64,000 bases of DNA, from assembly GCF_000698575.1 (NCBI RefSeq), contig NZ_JFHD01000027.1, forward strand, positions 20,263 through 84,262, written 5' to 3'. Source of the stretch: Caballeronia zhejiangensis. GTDB lineage: Bacteria; Pseudomonadota; Gammaproteobacteria; Burkholderiales; Burkholderiaceae. Under the pieces are notes generated by a model. It saw only the letters and a list, made by a program, of their open reading frames with translations, was not told where the DNA came from and did no database searches. Positions within the stretch are counted from its first letter, which is position 1. Each line of letters begins with the position of its first letter. This document shows, one piece after another, positions 17,321 to 26,930 of the stretch. The position numbers were made by a program, and so were the translations under genes.

Positions 17321-18181
17321 GTGAGACTCATCGCATTCGTCAACAGCAACGGGCAGCCCGCGATCGGCGCGCGTATCGATGCAAACAATCTGGTCGACCT
17401 GACCGCGGCGGGCCTGCCCGATTCGCTCGACGAGTTGCTCCGCATGGGTGAGGCTGGCACGCAAGCGGCGCTTGAAGCGATGAACCGCCGCGGCGTCGTG
17501 ACGCCAATCGAGGGCTTGCGCTATCTGCCGCCAGTGCGTCAACCATCGAAGGCGCTGGCCATCGGCCTCAACTACATCGATCACGCGGCCGAAAGCAGCT
17601 TCGCGCCCCCTAAGGATCCGGTGATTTTTAGTCGCTATCCGTCATCATGGGTTGCGCACGAGCAGCCGATCGTGCGTCCGCGCGTCTCGACGCAGTTCGA
17701 CTATGAAGCGGAACTGGTGGCCGTGATTGGCAAGCCCGGCCGCTACATCCCGAAGGCGTCCGCGCTCGAGCATGTGGCCGGCTATTCGGTGTTCAACGAA
17801 GGCTCGATCCGCGAATACCAGTTGCGCACCAACCAGTGGACGATCGGCAAGAACTTCGACGCGAGCGGCTCGTTCGGCCCGGAGTTGGTCACCACAGATG
17901 AGCTTCCAGCAGGGGCGAAGGGCCTGCGGATCCGGTGCCGCCTGAACGGCGAGACGATGCAGGACGCGGATACGAAGGACATGATCTTCGACGTCGCGAC
18001 CCTCGTCGCCGCATGCTCAGAAGCAGTCGAGCTGCAGCCGGGCGACATCATCATCACGGGCACGCCGTCGGGGGTCGGCCTGGCCCGCAACCCGCAAGTA
18101 TGGATGAAGGCGGGCGACGTCTGCGAAATCGAAATCGAAGGCATTGGCCTGCTTCGCAACACCGTGATCGACGGGGCGTGA
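17321..18181 (+). CDS. Fumarylacetoacetate hydrolase (FAH)-family protein, cluster A
   Basis: A 286-residue FAH-fold enzyme, the family that includes acylpyruvate hydrolases, 2-hydroxyhepta-2,4-diene-1,7-dioate isomerases and related hydratases. Conserved features include the IGLNYIDHA stretch, the metal-ligand DYEAELVAVIG segment, and the C-terminal GDIIITGTPSGVG. The GTG start at 17321 has AAGGAG six bases upstream; the longer open frame reaches into the dioxygenase gene and is rejected. As the third member of the monooxygenase-dioxygenase-FAH set it most likely hydrolyses or isomerises the ring-cleavage product. Only 10 bases separate it from the dioxygenase gene, so the two are almost certainly co-transcribed. 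Confidence 0.85.
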   Translation: MRLIAFVNSNGQPAIGARIDANNLVDLTAAGLPDSLDELLRMGEAGTQAALEAMNRRGVVTPIEGLRYLPPVRQPSKALAIGLNYIDHAAESSFAPPKDPVIFSRYPSSWVAHEQPIVRPRVSTQFDYEAELVAVIGKPGRYIPKASALEHVAGYSVFNEGSIREYQLRTNQWTIGKNFDASGSFGPELVTTDELPAGAKGLRIRCRLNGETMQDADTKDMIFDVATLVAACSEAVELQPGDIIITGTPSGVGLARNPQVWMKAGDVCEIEIEGIGLLRNTVIDGA

Positions 18182-18225
18182 AGCAACCGCGACCGACCAG
18201 ACAATATATAGGAGGAGACAACGTG

Positions 18226-19545
18226 ATGAACCAGAACTCGGAACACGCGGAAGCGGAGCGGGCGGTCGCCGGCTTTCGCAATCGCGTGCTGCCCCTGCTG
18301 TTTGCGGGGTATGTGCTTAACTTTCTCGACCGCACCAACATCAGCTATGCCCAGCTGCAAATGGGCGCGGATCTCGGGATCTCGCTCGCGGCCTACGGCT
18401 TCGGCGCCGGCCTGTTCTTCGTTGGCTACGCGGGCTCGTGCGTGCCGGCCAATCTCGCGCTAAAGCGTTTCGGCGTTCGGCCCTGGCTCGCGTTCGTGTT
18501 CGTGGCCTGGGGGCTCGTATCGTGTCTGATGGCCACGCTGCAGGGCGAGAAGTCGTTTTATGTGCTGAGGTTCCTGCTCGGCGTGATCGAAGGCGGCTTC
18601 ATTCCCGCTGTCAACTTTTACTTCGCCAGTTGGATTCCGCCGCGCTTTCGCAGCCGGATCAACGCGGTGTTCATCACGGCGATCCCGCTCGCGATGATCT
18701 TCGGCGGTCCGCTCGCGGGCGCATTGCTGCGCATCGACGCGTGGATGCCGGGCTGGCGCTGGCTATTTCTGATCGAAGGGCTGCCGACCGTTGTGCTCGG
18801 GCTGATCGTCTTGCGCTTCCTGCCCGCGACGCCGCACGACGCACACTGGCTCACCGAGCAGCAACGCCGTTCGCTGCAGGAGGTGATGAGCGAGGAGACC
18901 GCGGAGGCCTCGTCTTCGTCCGGGGCCCGGGCGTCGGAATTCGCCGTGTTCCGCGAGCCGTTGTTGTGGGGACAACTCGTCGCGCTGCTGATCGCCTACG
19001 CGGCGACTTTTGCGCTGGCCTATTTTCTGCCGACGATCCTGAAGCACCTGTATCACATCACGCCGCTTCAGATCGGCATGCTGCTGATAATCCCGAATGT
19101 GGTGGCATTGACGTTCAGCTATCTCATCGGGCGCAGCAGCGAACGCTGGGGCGACATTCGCTGGCACCTCGCGGCGGTCTGCCTCATCGGCAGTGTCGGA
19201 TTCTTCTTGCTTCCGACCGCTGCGGAGGTGTCGCTTGGCGGGTTCATCGCGGCCGTGTCGATCATCACGGGCTATACGATCGCGTACTACGGCCCGCTCA
19301 ATACGTCAATTCAGAACACTATCGGCGCCCACGCCGGACCGCTTGCGCTGGTGACGACTATTGGCTCGATCGGCGGATTCTTCGGGCCAACGCTGACGGG
19401 CTGGGTGATGCAGGCTACGGGCGGACAGTGGGATATCGCGGCGCGCGTGTTCGCGATCGCCACGCTAGCAAGCGCCGGGCTCGCGATCGTCTGCGTACGT
19501 AACCGGCACACGGCAGTGAAAAATCTGGCACGGTCTCGCGCTTAA
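18226..19545 (+). CDS. MFS transporter, anion:cation symporter type, cluster A
   Basis: A 439-residue major facilitator protein with about twelve hydrophobic segments. The N-terminal part, LLFAGYVLNFLDRTNISYAQ, is typical of the ACS family (phthalate, hexuronate and tartrate carriers), as is a central loop rich in charged residues and serine. GGAGG lies upstream of both a GTG at 18223 and the adjacent ATG at 18226; I use the ATG. It probably imports the aromatic acid degraded by this cluster. The substrate cannot be read from the sequence. Confidence 0.85.
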   Translation: MNQNSEHAEAERAVAGFRNRVLPLLFAGYVLNFLDRTNISYAQLQMGADLGISLAAYGFGAGLFFVGYAGSCVPANLALKRFGVRPWLAFVFVAWGLVSCLMATLQGEKSFYVLRFLLGVIEGGFIPAVNFYFASWIPPRFRSRINAVFITAIPLAMIFGGPLAGALLRIDAWMPGWRWLFLIEGLPTVVLGLIVLRFLPATPHDAHWLTEQQRRSLQEVMSEETAEASSSSGARASEFAVFREPLLWGQLVALLIAYAATFALAYFLPTILKHLYHITPLQIGMLLIIPNVVALTFSYLIGRSSERWGDIRWHLAAVCLIGSVGFFLLPTAAEVSLGGFIAAVSIITGYTIAYYGPLNTSIQNTIGAHAGPLALVTTIGSIGGFFGPTLTGWVMQATGGQWDIAARVFAIATLASAGLAIVCVRNRHTAVKNLARSRA

Positions 19546-19578
19546 CCGTGCCCGTCGCCGACACATCGAGAGGCTGGC

Positions 19579-20280
19579 ATGAACAATGTGGAAGAACGGA
19601 TCGCCATTGTCACAGGCGGCGCAAGCGGCATCGGACAGGAGTGCGTGCGCCAATTGCGCGCGGCAGGGTGGCGTGTTGTCGTCTGGGATCGCAGCGAACA
19701 GGAGGGCGGCGTCGCCGTGAATATTGCCGACTACGCGGCCGTCGCCGCCGTCGCGAAGCAGCTCGACGGAGTCGACCTGCTGATCAATGCCGCCGGCATC
19801 GCGGGCGGTCGCGAGCCGGTGGCCGAGAAGGACCCCGCCGAATGGGACAGCGTGTTGGCGGTGAATCTGGGCGGCACATTCTACTGTTCGCACGCGCTGT
19901 ACCCGCAACTGCGCAAGAAGCGCGGGGTGATCGTCAACGTTGCGTCCGTCGCCGGCACCGTGATGATGAAGGGGCGCGCGCACTATGCGGTCTCGAAGGC
20001 GGCCGTCGCGACGCTGACACGCTCGCTTGCAAACGAATGGGCATCCGACGGCATTCGCGTGATCGCGGTTGCACCCGGTTACGTGAAGACGCCGATGATT
20101 CAGCGCTCAATCGAGGCGGGCGAGCTCAGCGAGGAGAAGCTCGCTGCGATGCATCCGATGAACCGCCTGGCATCGACGCAGGAAATTGCGGCTGCGATGA
20201 TCGCGCTTGCGCAGCCGCCGTTTCAGTTCATGACAGGGGAGATCGTGACGATAGACGGTGGCATGACGCTCGGAAAATAG
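19579..20280 (+). CDS. Short-chain dehydrogenase/reductase, cluster A
   Basis: A 233-residue classical SDR. The cofactor motif TGGASGIG is at residues 12-19, NAAG at about 70-73, and the catalytic Ser-Tyr-Lys set is visible as S123, Y136 and K140 (YAVSK). The C-terminus carries the usual PGYVKTPM and TIDGGMT segments. It ends the plus-strand run of cluster A, 33 bases after the transporter. It may oxidise a side-chain alcohol of the substrate or reduce a ring-cleavage product; substrate and direction are unknown. Confidence 0.85.
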   Translation: MNNVEERIAIVTGGASGIGQECVRQLRAAGWRVVVWDRSEQEGGVAVNIADYAAVAAVAKQLDGVDLLINAAGIAGGREPVAEKDPAEWDSVLAVNLGGTFYCSHALYPQLRKKRGVIVNVASVAGTVMMKGRAHYAVSKAAVATLTRSLANEWASDGIRVIAVAPGYVKTPMIQRSIEAGELSEEKLAAMHPMNRLASTQEIAAAMIALAQPPFQFMTGEIVTIDGGMTLGK

Positions 20281-21063
20281 TCAGCCGACTCTCCTAGTGA
20301 AGCGTTAGACCCTTAGCATGCGAATGTCTGATCGCAAGGAAGTCCTCGCTTCACACCGGGAATCGATGTGCAAACCGGCTCTCCTTTGCTTCCTGCTGAA
20401 CCCCGCAGCCAAGAAACATAGCCAAATGACGCTGGCCAATTTACATTGGGTATCGCTGTTATTGGCTATGCAGCATCAAGATAGCTAGTTGACGTGTACT
20501 CAACTTGGCTACGTGATCCAGCATGCAGCGATTCATGAAGAGTGCTTAACCCGGTTTTCCGTTCCACTGCGCCTCAGACCCCAAGATCAGTACGGTATCG
20601 AGGCGACACGGGTCGAACAGGAGTTACAGGGGCTGCTTATTGAGGGGCGGACGGAGGGGCGGACGCTGAGGCGCGGCAAGATCCTGCCGGATCAGCCGGC
20701 ATGCGCATCATCCGAACCTACTTCGTGCGTGGCAAAGTGATCGAAGTAACCAGCGGCGTCCATCCTGCGAGTCGCCTTAGCTACTCGATGATTTATCACC
20801 TGACGCAAACGCCCGGGTAGGCAGGGTACACGATCTGCGGCACTGACAGGTCCCGGACAGGTGATCAACCGAATTTCACCCGCCTGCTTGGCCGGAAAAG
20901 CGCAGAGAGACGGGCGCGCGCTCCGGAGAGCGCCCGTCCCCTCTCTAATGCCACGCCAAAGCACGGACGTTCATTGCTTTCGGTAAAGGCACGCCTGCTT
21001 CCTTTGCGGCGACCAGCCGCAGCGCGACGCCTGTCTTGGAATCCCGCTCGGACGATCGATCTT
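20281..21063. other. About 780 bp with no supported gene, between clusters A and B
   Basis: This convergent gap separates the SDR gene from the minus-strand MFS gene. I find no recognisable coding frame. A GC-rich inverted repeat near its right end, listed separately, is the only clear structure. The composition is mixed and the stretch is probably a recombination scar between independently acquired clusters. Confidence 0.4.
20909..20938 (-). terminator. Probable terminator hairpin after the cluster B MFS gene
   Basis: A 9-bp perfect stem, GACGGGCGC (20909-20917) and GCGCCCGTC (20930-20938), with a 12-base loop lies about 125 bp past the stop of the minus-strand transporter gene. There is no long U-run on either side, so termination strength is uncertain. 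Confidence 0.4.
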
Positions 21064-22299
21064 TCACTGTACAGCAGGAACCGCCGCCTTTAGCCGTGCC
21101 GGCGCAGTCTCCTTTAGCGAAAGTGCGACGACCAGGGCGCCCAATCCGAGATGCATGATGTACTGAATGCCGAAGTGCTTCGCGACATAGCCCGCCACCG
21201 CCGGGGCGACGCCCCCGCCGAAGATCTCGCCGATGCCTATGACAAGTCCAGACGCCGTGGTCATCAGCGTCGCGGGTACGGACTCCGCGCTGATTGGTCC
21301 CACGGTCAGCGTGATCATACTGAACACGAAGAAGATCGTGGTCGTCAACAGAACGAACAAGAGCAAAGGTTCGGCGCCCGTACGCGATAGCGAGTAAAGC
21401 GCAGTGAACGCGCCAACGACGCAGATAATCATGACCGGCTTGCGTCCGAGGCGATCGGACAGCGCGGGCATTGTCAAAGACCCTAGCGCTCCGCCCGCGC
21501 CAATCGCGGATAGCACGAAGCCCATTTGCTCCAGGCCCAGATGCAGATAGTCGGTTAAGTAGTTCGGAAGCAGTGCGCTCAGCACAATAAGACACGTCAG
21601 CCAACACAGCATCCCAACAACGTTCAACGGGACATTCCTGTAGCGGAGCACCTCGTGCCATTTATGCTTAGCCAGGTCGTGCGTCTCAGTATGAACCACT
21701 GCGGCAGCCGGTTGTGTATCGCGCAAGATCCTGTACGTGAGATAGCATACGATGAGTCCCGGCACCGAGACCATGGCAAAGATCCAGTGCCACGGCATCA
21801 CCTTGAGCAATTGCGTGACCAAGATCGGCGCGATTCCCAAACCGAACAGCGGCAACGCAGTCTGTTGAATCCCGACGTTAAGGCCATGCCTTGTCGGACT
21901 CGATGCATCAAGGGTGGCGGTAATGCTGGACGGTGTGTACGCGCCTTCTGCGAAGCCCATCAACGCGCGGATCAGGATCAGGCTGCCCACGCCTGCGGCG
22001 AGACCGGCTGCACCCGCCAGCAGCGAAAAGGCGACGGTGGCCGGAATGAGGACTTTTCGGTGACCGATCCGATCGGCAAGGTTGCCGGTGAACATAGCGG
22101 AAAGGCCCCACGCGATAGCAAGCGCGCCAGTGATGTGCCCCAGGTCCTGGTAATCAAGCCGGAGTTCCTTCATCAACACCGGAAATAACGGCATGATCAT
22201 AAACCGGTCGATCCCAACCAAGCCGAATCCGAGTGACAGCAACGTCACAATCTTCCACTCGTAAGCGGTATCCCAATCGGGTGTGATTTTACTTTTCAT
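21064..22299 (-). CDS. MFS transporter, aromatic-acid type, cluster B
   Basis: A major facilitator protein of about 411 residues with twelve hydrophobic segments. The family motif LADRIGHRK lies after the second segment, and its counterpart LSDRLGRKP is in the second half. The ATG at 22299 is chosen because GGAG sits about 10 bases upstream; an ATG at 22314 and a GTG at 22338 are alternatives. It is the last gene of the minus-strand cluster B, downstream of the porin, and probably carries that cluster's substrate across the inner membrane. Confidence 0.83.
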   Translation of the reverse strand: MKSKITPDWDTAYEWKIVTLLSLGFGLVGIDRFMIMPLFPVLMKELRLDYQDLGHITGALAIAWGLSAMFTGNLADRIGHRKVLIPATVAFSLLAGAAGLAAGVGSLILIRALMGFAEGAYTPSSITATLDASSPTRHGLNVGIQQTALPLFGLGIAPILVTQLLKVMPWHWIFAMVSVPGLIVCYLTYRILRDTQPAAAVVHTETHDLAKHKWHEVLRYRNVPLNVVGMLCWLTCLIVLSALLPNYLTDYLHLGLEQMGFVLSAIGAGGALGSLTMPALSDRLGRKPVMIICVVGAFTALYSLSRTGAEPLLLFVLLTTTIFFVFSMITLTVGPISAESVPATLMTTASGLVIGIGEIFGGGVAPAVAGYVAKHFGIQYIMHLGLGALVVALSLKETAPARLKAAVPAVQ

Positions 22300-22960
22300 G
22301 TTGCTATGCTCCATCTGTTGGTTTCGCTCTGTCGCCACAGGCTGCAGAACCTTTCGCTTGGGGCTCGTCTAGAACAGCAACGCTTCGCGCCTTTGGCTTA
22401 AGTCCGCGGGTGTCGAGCTAAGACAAGTGACTAAAATCGGGTGCTCAGACCAACGCGCGCAATCGCTTGGGTTGCGCTGCTCGACGCACCATTCGGGTCC
22501 AAAATGCCGTTGATCTGAGCGTGAGCGCCGCTATTGGCGCGCTGATAGATGCCAGAGACATACACCATCGTGCGCTTGGACAGCCAATAATCGAGCGCGG
22601 CCGTGATTTGATGAGCGTGATTGTTATCGAGGTTCTCGTTACCTTTCATATAAACGTAGTCCGCACCAAGCATCAAAGACGGCGTGAATTGCCAGATGCC
22701 TCCCAGCTCCGCCATCCACGCTGCGCCCCCTGATGCCGAATTTCGAACCGTCGTGAACAGCGCGTTGGTGGTCAGATTTCCAAGCTTGTAATGTGCGCCG
22801 GCGCCCCAGTTCTGGACACTTGTGGCCGGTGCGCCCGTCACGGCACCATATTTCTGATTGGTATAAGCGGCGGCCACACCGAATGCGCCGAGGTCGTAGT
22901 TGATGCCAAAACTCGCCGCGTTATTGGCGCCAATCGACCCTGGAACACCGCCAAAGACAT

Positions 22961-24064
22961 GGCGGCCTCAAATGTGAAGTGCAACACCTGTTTCGTATAA
23001 GGTGTTGCGATGCACGAAACAACTCAGTATCAACAGCTTCAACCCGAAGAGCGCCTGACCATTGCAAGCCTGCATTTGCAGGGTTCGAGTATCCGGGCCA
23101 TGGCCCGGATACTCGGCCGCTCGCCAGCCACCGTCAGCCGTGAACTGAGGCGAAATGGTTCTCCCGCTGGCTACGCATCCGTACCTGCAGAAGCGCTCAG
23201 CGCCGCGCGTCGCAGTGCGGGTCGTCGTCCCACAAAGCTCTCCCCGCAGAGTGTGTGCTGGCGCATCGTTCTTACCCTGCTTGAGTGGAAATGGTCACCT
23301 CAGCAGATATCGGGCACACTCAAGCGCATGTATCCGACCGACCCGACCCAGCACGTGTCCCACGAAACTATCTATACGGCCATCTACGCCCAGCCGCGCG
23401 GCGAACTGCGCCGTCAGCTCATCGCCTGCCTGCGCCACGGCCACAGCACGCGCATGCCGCGCACACGGGGTACAGACCGACGCGGGCAGATTCCCGACAT
23501 GGTCAGCATTCATGTGCGGCCGCCTGAAATCGAGGACCGACTGCTTCCCGGACATTGGGAGGGCGACTTCATCAAGGGCGCCAACAATGCGTCTTCAGTC
23601 GGAGTGCTGGTGGAACGGACCAGCCGCCTAGTGCTGCTGGCAAAGATGGAAGATGCCACGGCTGCTTCCGCGCTGGCAGGCTTCTCTACCAAACTCAATT
23701 CGATTGCCGAGCCATTACGGCAGAGCTTCACCTACGACCAAGGCAAGGAAATGTCGCGACATGCAGAGCTCAGCGCCGCCACAGGTGTGAAGGTGTACTT
23801 CTGCGACCCGCACAGCCCATGGCAACGCGGAACTTGTGAAAACACCAACGGACTGCTGCGCCAGTATCTGCCCAAAGGCACCGACCTTTCGGTCTACAGT
23901 CAGGACGAACTTGACGCCATTGCCGACAGTCTGAACAGCAGGCCTCGCGCCACTCACGCCTTTCATTCGCCACTCGAGGTCTTCGCCGCCACACTCGCTT
24001 CCGCAGCTCAACCTCATGGCTCTAAACATTAAATCCGCTGTTGCGCTTCAATCTTGAAACCGCC
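22961..24064 (+). mobile_element. Complete IS30-family insertion sequence, 1104 bp
   Basis: The element carries one transposase gene. It is bounded by imperfect terminal inverted repeats of about 27 bp: the left end begins GGCGGCCTCAAATG and the right end, read inward, begins GGCGGTTTCAAGAT; about 21 of 27 positions match. The trinucleotide CAT flanks it on both sides (22958-22960 and 24065-24067). This is a 3-bp target duplication, in the 2-3 bp range of the IS30 family. It sits inside the porin gene. Both ends, the transposase frame and the target duplication are intact, so the insertion appears recent and the element may still be active. Confidence 0.93.
23010..24032 (+). CDS. IS30-family transposase
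   Basis: A 340-residue DDE transposase. The N-terminal HTH (LTIASLHLQGSSIRAMARIL and on to TVSRELRRN) is typical of IS30. The catalytic triad can be placed at D186 (WEGDFI), D243 (TYDQGKE) and E277 (GTCENTN), giving the family's DD(33)E spacing. The ATG at 23010 lies 49 bases inside the left end. All catalytic parts are present. Confidence 0.95.
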   Translation: MHETTQYQQLQPEERLTIASLHLQGSSIRAMARILGRSPATVSRELRRNGSPAGYASVPAEALSAARRSAGRRPTKLSPQSVCWRIVLTLLEWKWSPQQISGTLKRMYPTDPTQHVSHETIYTAIYAQPRGELRRQLIACLRHGHSTRMPRTRGTDRRGQIPDMVSIHVRPPEIEDRLLPGHWEGDFIKGANNASSVGVLVERTSRLVLLAKMEDATAASALAGFSTKLNSIAEPLRQSFTYDQGKEMSRHAELSAATGVKVYFCDPHSPWQRGTCENTNGLLRQYLPKGTDLSVYSQDELDAIADSLNSRPRATHAFHSPLEVFAATLASAAQPHGSKH

Positions 24065-24629
24065 CATACATTGCACCGATGCGCAGCCCGGCTAAAACCG
24101 GGCTGAGATACTTGACGGAGTTGGACATGCGTTGGCTGCCACCCGTACGATCCCAGTCGAATGCACCGGTTGGGTTGTTAGGCAGTGCCAGCTTCTGGAA
24201 AGGCCCATTGCGCAGGTTGTACAAACCGCCAACATCGCGCGCGGCGTCATTGCCGGCACCGAACAACGCGTCGGACATAAATTCGTACTGGTTTCCGAGT
24301 GTCACCGTTCCGAAATGATCGTCTTCGAGCCCAACATAAGCGGTTCTCGCAAAGAGTCCGCCGCCGATGGTTGCGCCATTTGCCAAAGAAAACTGGCTGA
24401 CCAGCCGAAAGATGGCCTTGGTACCGCCCCCGAGATCTTCGCTACCGACCATGCCGAACAGATTCGGCATGAATATGCCATCGTCAAACTTGGTGTTGCT
24501 GTGTCCGCCCTCATTGCTCACATAACTGATACCGGCGTCCATTAGCCCAAATAACGTGACGCTACTTTGCGCATGAGATTGGCCGTGCAGCGCCAACCCA
24601 GCCAATGCCAGACTCAAATGTTTCTTCAT

Positions 24630-25535
24630 CTTGTCTCCCAAACCAAAATGGTTCGACCGAAATTTCTGCGGTCATTTGACCGGTGCGTGACGGGCCCAGG
24701 ATCGCCGGCGCGCGTATCCGAATGTCTGCTGCTGCATGGATTTGCGACCGCCTTTTTATCTGCGCTTGCCGCTCGTGCTATTGAAGCCGCAAATGGTCCA
24801 AACGCGAACCCCGACCTTGGCCGATTGAAGCTCCGTCGCGTCAATTAGTAGTGCTAATAAACGGTCTACACTCGATATATGCACCTTGCGGCGCAATTTA
24901 GATCAACCCGAGTTCCAGAGATAGGCGAACGTCAACCGATGCGCGTTAGATCGGCCGGTCGAGCGCATCTGACTAAATGCTATGCAGAGTTAAAATAATC
25001 AGAGGCTTTCTGCCCAAAAGCTGGGTCCGTGAGTCGACGTATATGGAACGTAAGCCTCGAACACGAAATATCTAGAACTCGTTCTGAGTGAATGGACTTG
25101 CATCGTCCAGCCAATCATATGGTTCGATCGACTGACGCAATAGACTAAGACTAACCTCCATCGGCTCCCAAGCCGGGGGGATGGCGACGGGCAGGGACTC
25201 ACCGGCCTTTACACAAGGCGTCGAGGAAACTAAGGCTTGATTTTTCATAAATTGAACCACGTTCGGTAGCGCGGCCGCGCCTGCTAAACGCTAGTTCAGT
25301 AGCGCAGCGCGCACTATGACAGACACCGTTCTTTCGCCAAAGGATCGGAGTGGAACCGACGGCTCGCGCGCACCGGACCAGATCGTTCACGATTCTGAAC
25401 GGGACGTTTACGTAGCAGCTATCAACTGCTGAGGCGATTCAGTTGGGCGACAGGACGATGTTCCGTGACGAGCTAATGGGTGGGAGCGGCCCCCGCTTCT
25501 CCGGTTCGCACCTCATCCATAATCTCGCGAGGCGC
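24630..25535. other. About 900 bp with no well-supported gene, upstream of the split porin
   Basis: This is the upstream region of the porin gene. A 62-codon minus-strand frame (25072-25260) reads rather like a protein (it contains IEPYDWLDDASPFTQ) and could be a remnant of a lost gene, but it has no homologue I recognise and no clear Shine-Dalgarno. The rest holds no convincing coding frame. Confidence 0.35.
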
Positions 25536-25832
25536 TTAGGCGATGCGATCGAGTTGGTAGAACAAGTCCACCTTTTCAACGGCATCCGCACCCGTTGCCT
25601 GGAACCGCCGGATGTGTTCGCTTTCTGAATGATGCCGTTCTTGTGCCTGCTGGGTGGCCCAGTGTTCGACGAAGACAAACCGTCGCGGGTCGTCCTGCTG
25701 GACGAATAACTCGTATCGAAAATTCCCTTCGTCCCGGCGTGACGGTTCGACCACGTCAACCAAGCTTCTTCGCAACTCGTTCTCCCGCCCTTCCTTTGCG
25801 TACATGATGGCAAGTACAAAGAAGTCATTCAT
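25536..25832 (-). CDS. Antibiotic-biosynthesis-monooxygenase (ABM)-family protein, YgiN-like
   Basis: A 98-residue dimeric alpha+beta barrel protein of the ABM family (quinol monooxygenase YgiN and relatives). It has the typical order: an N-terminal strand (FFVLAIMYAKEG), a central YELFVQQDDPRRFVFVEHW block, and a closing strand. The ATG at 25832 has a perfect AAGGAGG just upstream, which rules out the longer open frame to 25904. Family members oxidise quinols or dihydroxyaromatics without cofactor, or act as small accessory enzymes. In this operon it could handle a hydroquinone-type intermediate or by-product. Confidence 0.75.
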   Translation of the reverse strand: MNDFFVLAIMYAKEGRENELRRSLVDVVEPSRRDEGNFRYELFVQQDDPRRFVFVEHWATQQAQERHHSESEHIRRFQATGADAVEKVDLFYQLDRIA

Positions 25833-26086
25833 AGCTCCTCCTTCAAAAATCATCGGGCGATTGCCGCACAAACTCAGATATGGCAGAGGCGCGTAAAACG
25901 CCACTTACGCGCCGTCGTGCCTTGAGGTCGCCGCTTCCTCAGAAGATAAGCCGCGTCGCCATAAGGCCAAGCTGCCAAGCTTGGAAAGAGACGCGACGGG
26001 CATCGGCTATCGTGCGTTGTCGACGTTGTTCCCACCTGAACACGTGTCCGGCCAAGCTCCCGACGCTGAGCTGTCCGGCGGATCGA

Positions 26087-26725
26087 TTATTCGCGATCGT
26101 ATGAGAATTGAATGCCGGCTGTTCCGCCAGTTTCGACGAACAAATTGATGAACGCCGGCACCGTCTCCTGACGTGCCCAGTCACGTTGCAGTTCACAAAA
26201 CAGTTGGGCCACGCTGATCATCTGACCTCCGGCCTGCTCGATCCGGCGCAACGCTGCCTCATGCGCCGCAACCGAGGTTCCACCGACTGCATCGACCACT
26301 ACGTAGACCTCGTAACCCTCTTTCAACGCATCCAGCGCAGGGAATGTAAGGCACGCTTCGGTCCACAACGCGGTCATGATCAGCTTCTTGCGGCCCGTTG
26401 CTTCCACTGCCTTGCGGAATTCGACGTCTTCCCACGAATTGATCGAGGTCCGGTCATAGGTTGGATAATCACCGAGCGCTTCACGAAGCTGCGGGATTGG
26501 TGGCTTGTTCAATCCCGACTTCACATTGACGGTGGAGTGGATGATTGGGAGCTGATACGCGACAGCAGCCTTGGACGCACCGACGATGTTGTTGATCAGC
26601 AACTGGCGGTCCATGGAAGCGATCGAGTTCACCTGCACCGGCTGATAGTCGATAACGATGAATGCGGCGTTTTGCGGCGTCAGAAGGTGGTCGCTGGCGG
26701 GATCGCGGCGGGGTTCGCTAGACAT
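26087..26725 (-). CDS. Isochorismatase-family cysteine hydrolase (YcaC-like)
   Basis: A 212-residue protein of the isochorismatase/nicotinamidase superfamily. Visible active-site elements are the N-terminal FIVIDYQ (Asp) and the nucleophile region WTEACLTFPALDALKEGYEV, with Cys in EACL, very close to the YcaC-type hydrolases. The ATG at 26725 follows TGGAGAAG. The open frame continues far upstream (to 27298) through the dioxygenase gene, but that extension is in the wrong frame for the dioxygenase and is a chance frame. It lies 205 bp after the cluster B dioxygenase. The substrate is unknown; an amide or a ring-cleavage by-product is possible. Confidence 0.8.
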   Translation of the reverse strand: MSSEPRRDPASDHLLTPQNAAFIVIDYQPVQVNSIASMDRQLLINNIVGASKAAVAYQLPIIHSTVNVKSGLNKPPIPQLREALGDYPTYDRTSINSWEDVEFRKAVEATGRKKLIMTALWTEACLTFPALDALKEGYEVYVVVDAVGGTSVAAHEAALRRIEQAGGQMISVAQLFCELQRDWARQETVPAFINLFVETGGTAGIQFSYDRE

Positions 26726-26930
26726 GGTTCTTCTCCAGAGGGTAGGCGTGCTGACTCGCAGCGCGCGTGGTTGCTCGTATCTGAACCCGGGGTATCTGGT
26801 CCTGTCAGATACAAGCGATTTCAATTGAGTTTTCGGTCTCTGGCATTTGACCGAAGGCGAGGATGGCACGTGGCCTATAGCCGGCTGCCACAAGTAAGCG
26901 GTCTTTGGACCACCCTTAGATCGCGGTTGG

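Larger units (their letters stand above)
22431..24629 (-). pseudogene. Burkholderia-type trimeric porin gene split by IS30
   Basis: The N-terminal part (24629 down to the IS) has a signal peptide and the typical QSSVTLFGLMDAGISYVSN start of a Gram-negative general porin. It runs in frame to GLRIGAMY. The C-terminal part resumes on the other side of the IS as VFGGVPGSIGANNAASFG and ends in ARVGLSTRF, the terminal-Phe signature for beta-barrel assembly. Removing the insertion and one copy of the 3-bp duplication restores one continuous frame of about 360 residues. The gene was therefore intact until the IS entered. The start at 24629 follows GGGAGA; a TTG four codons upstream is rejected. The porin probably gave outer-membrane entry to the cluster B substrate. 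Confidence 0.92.
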
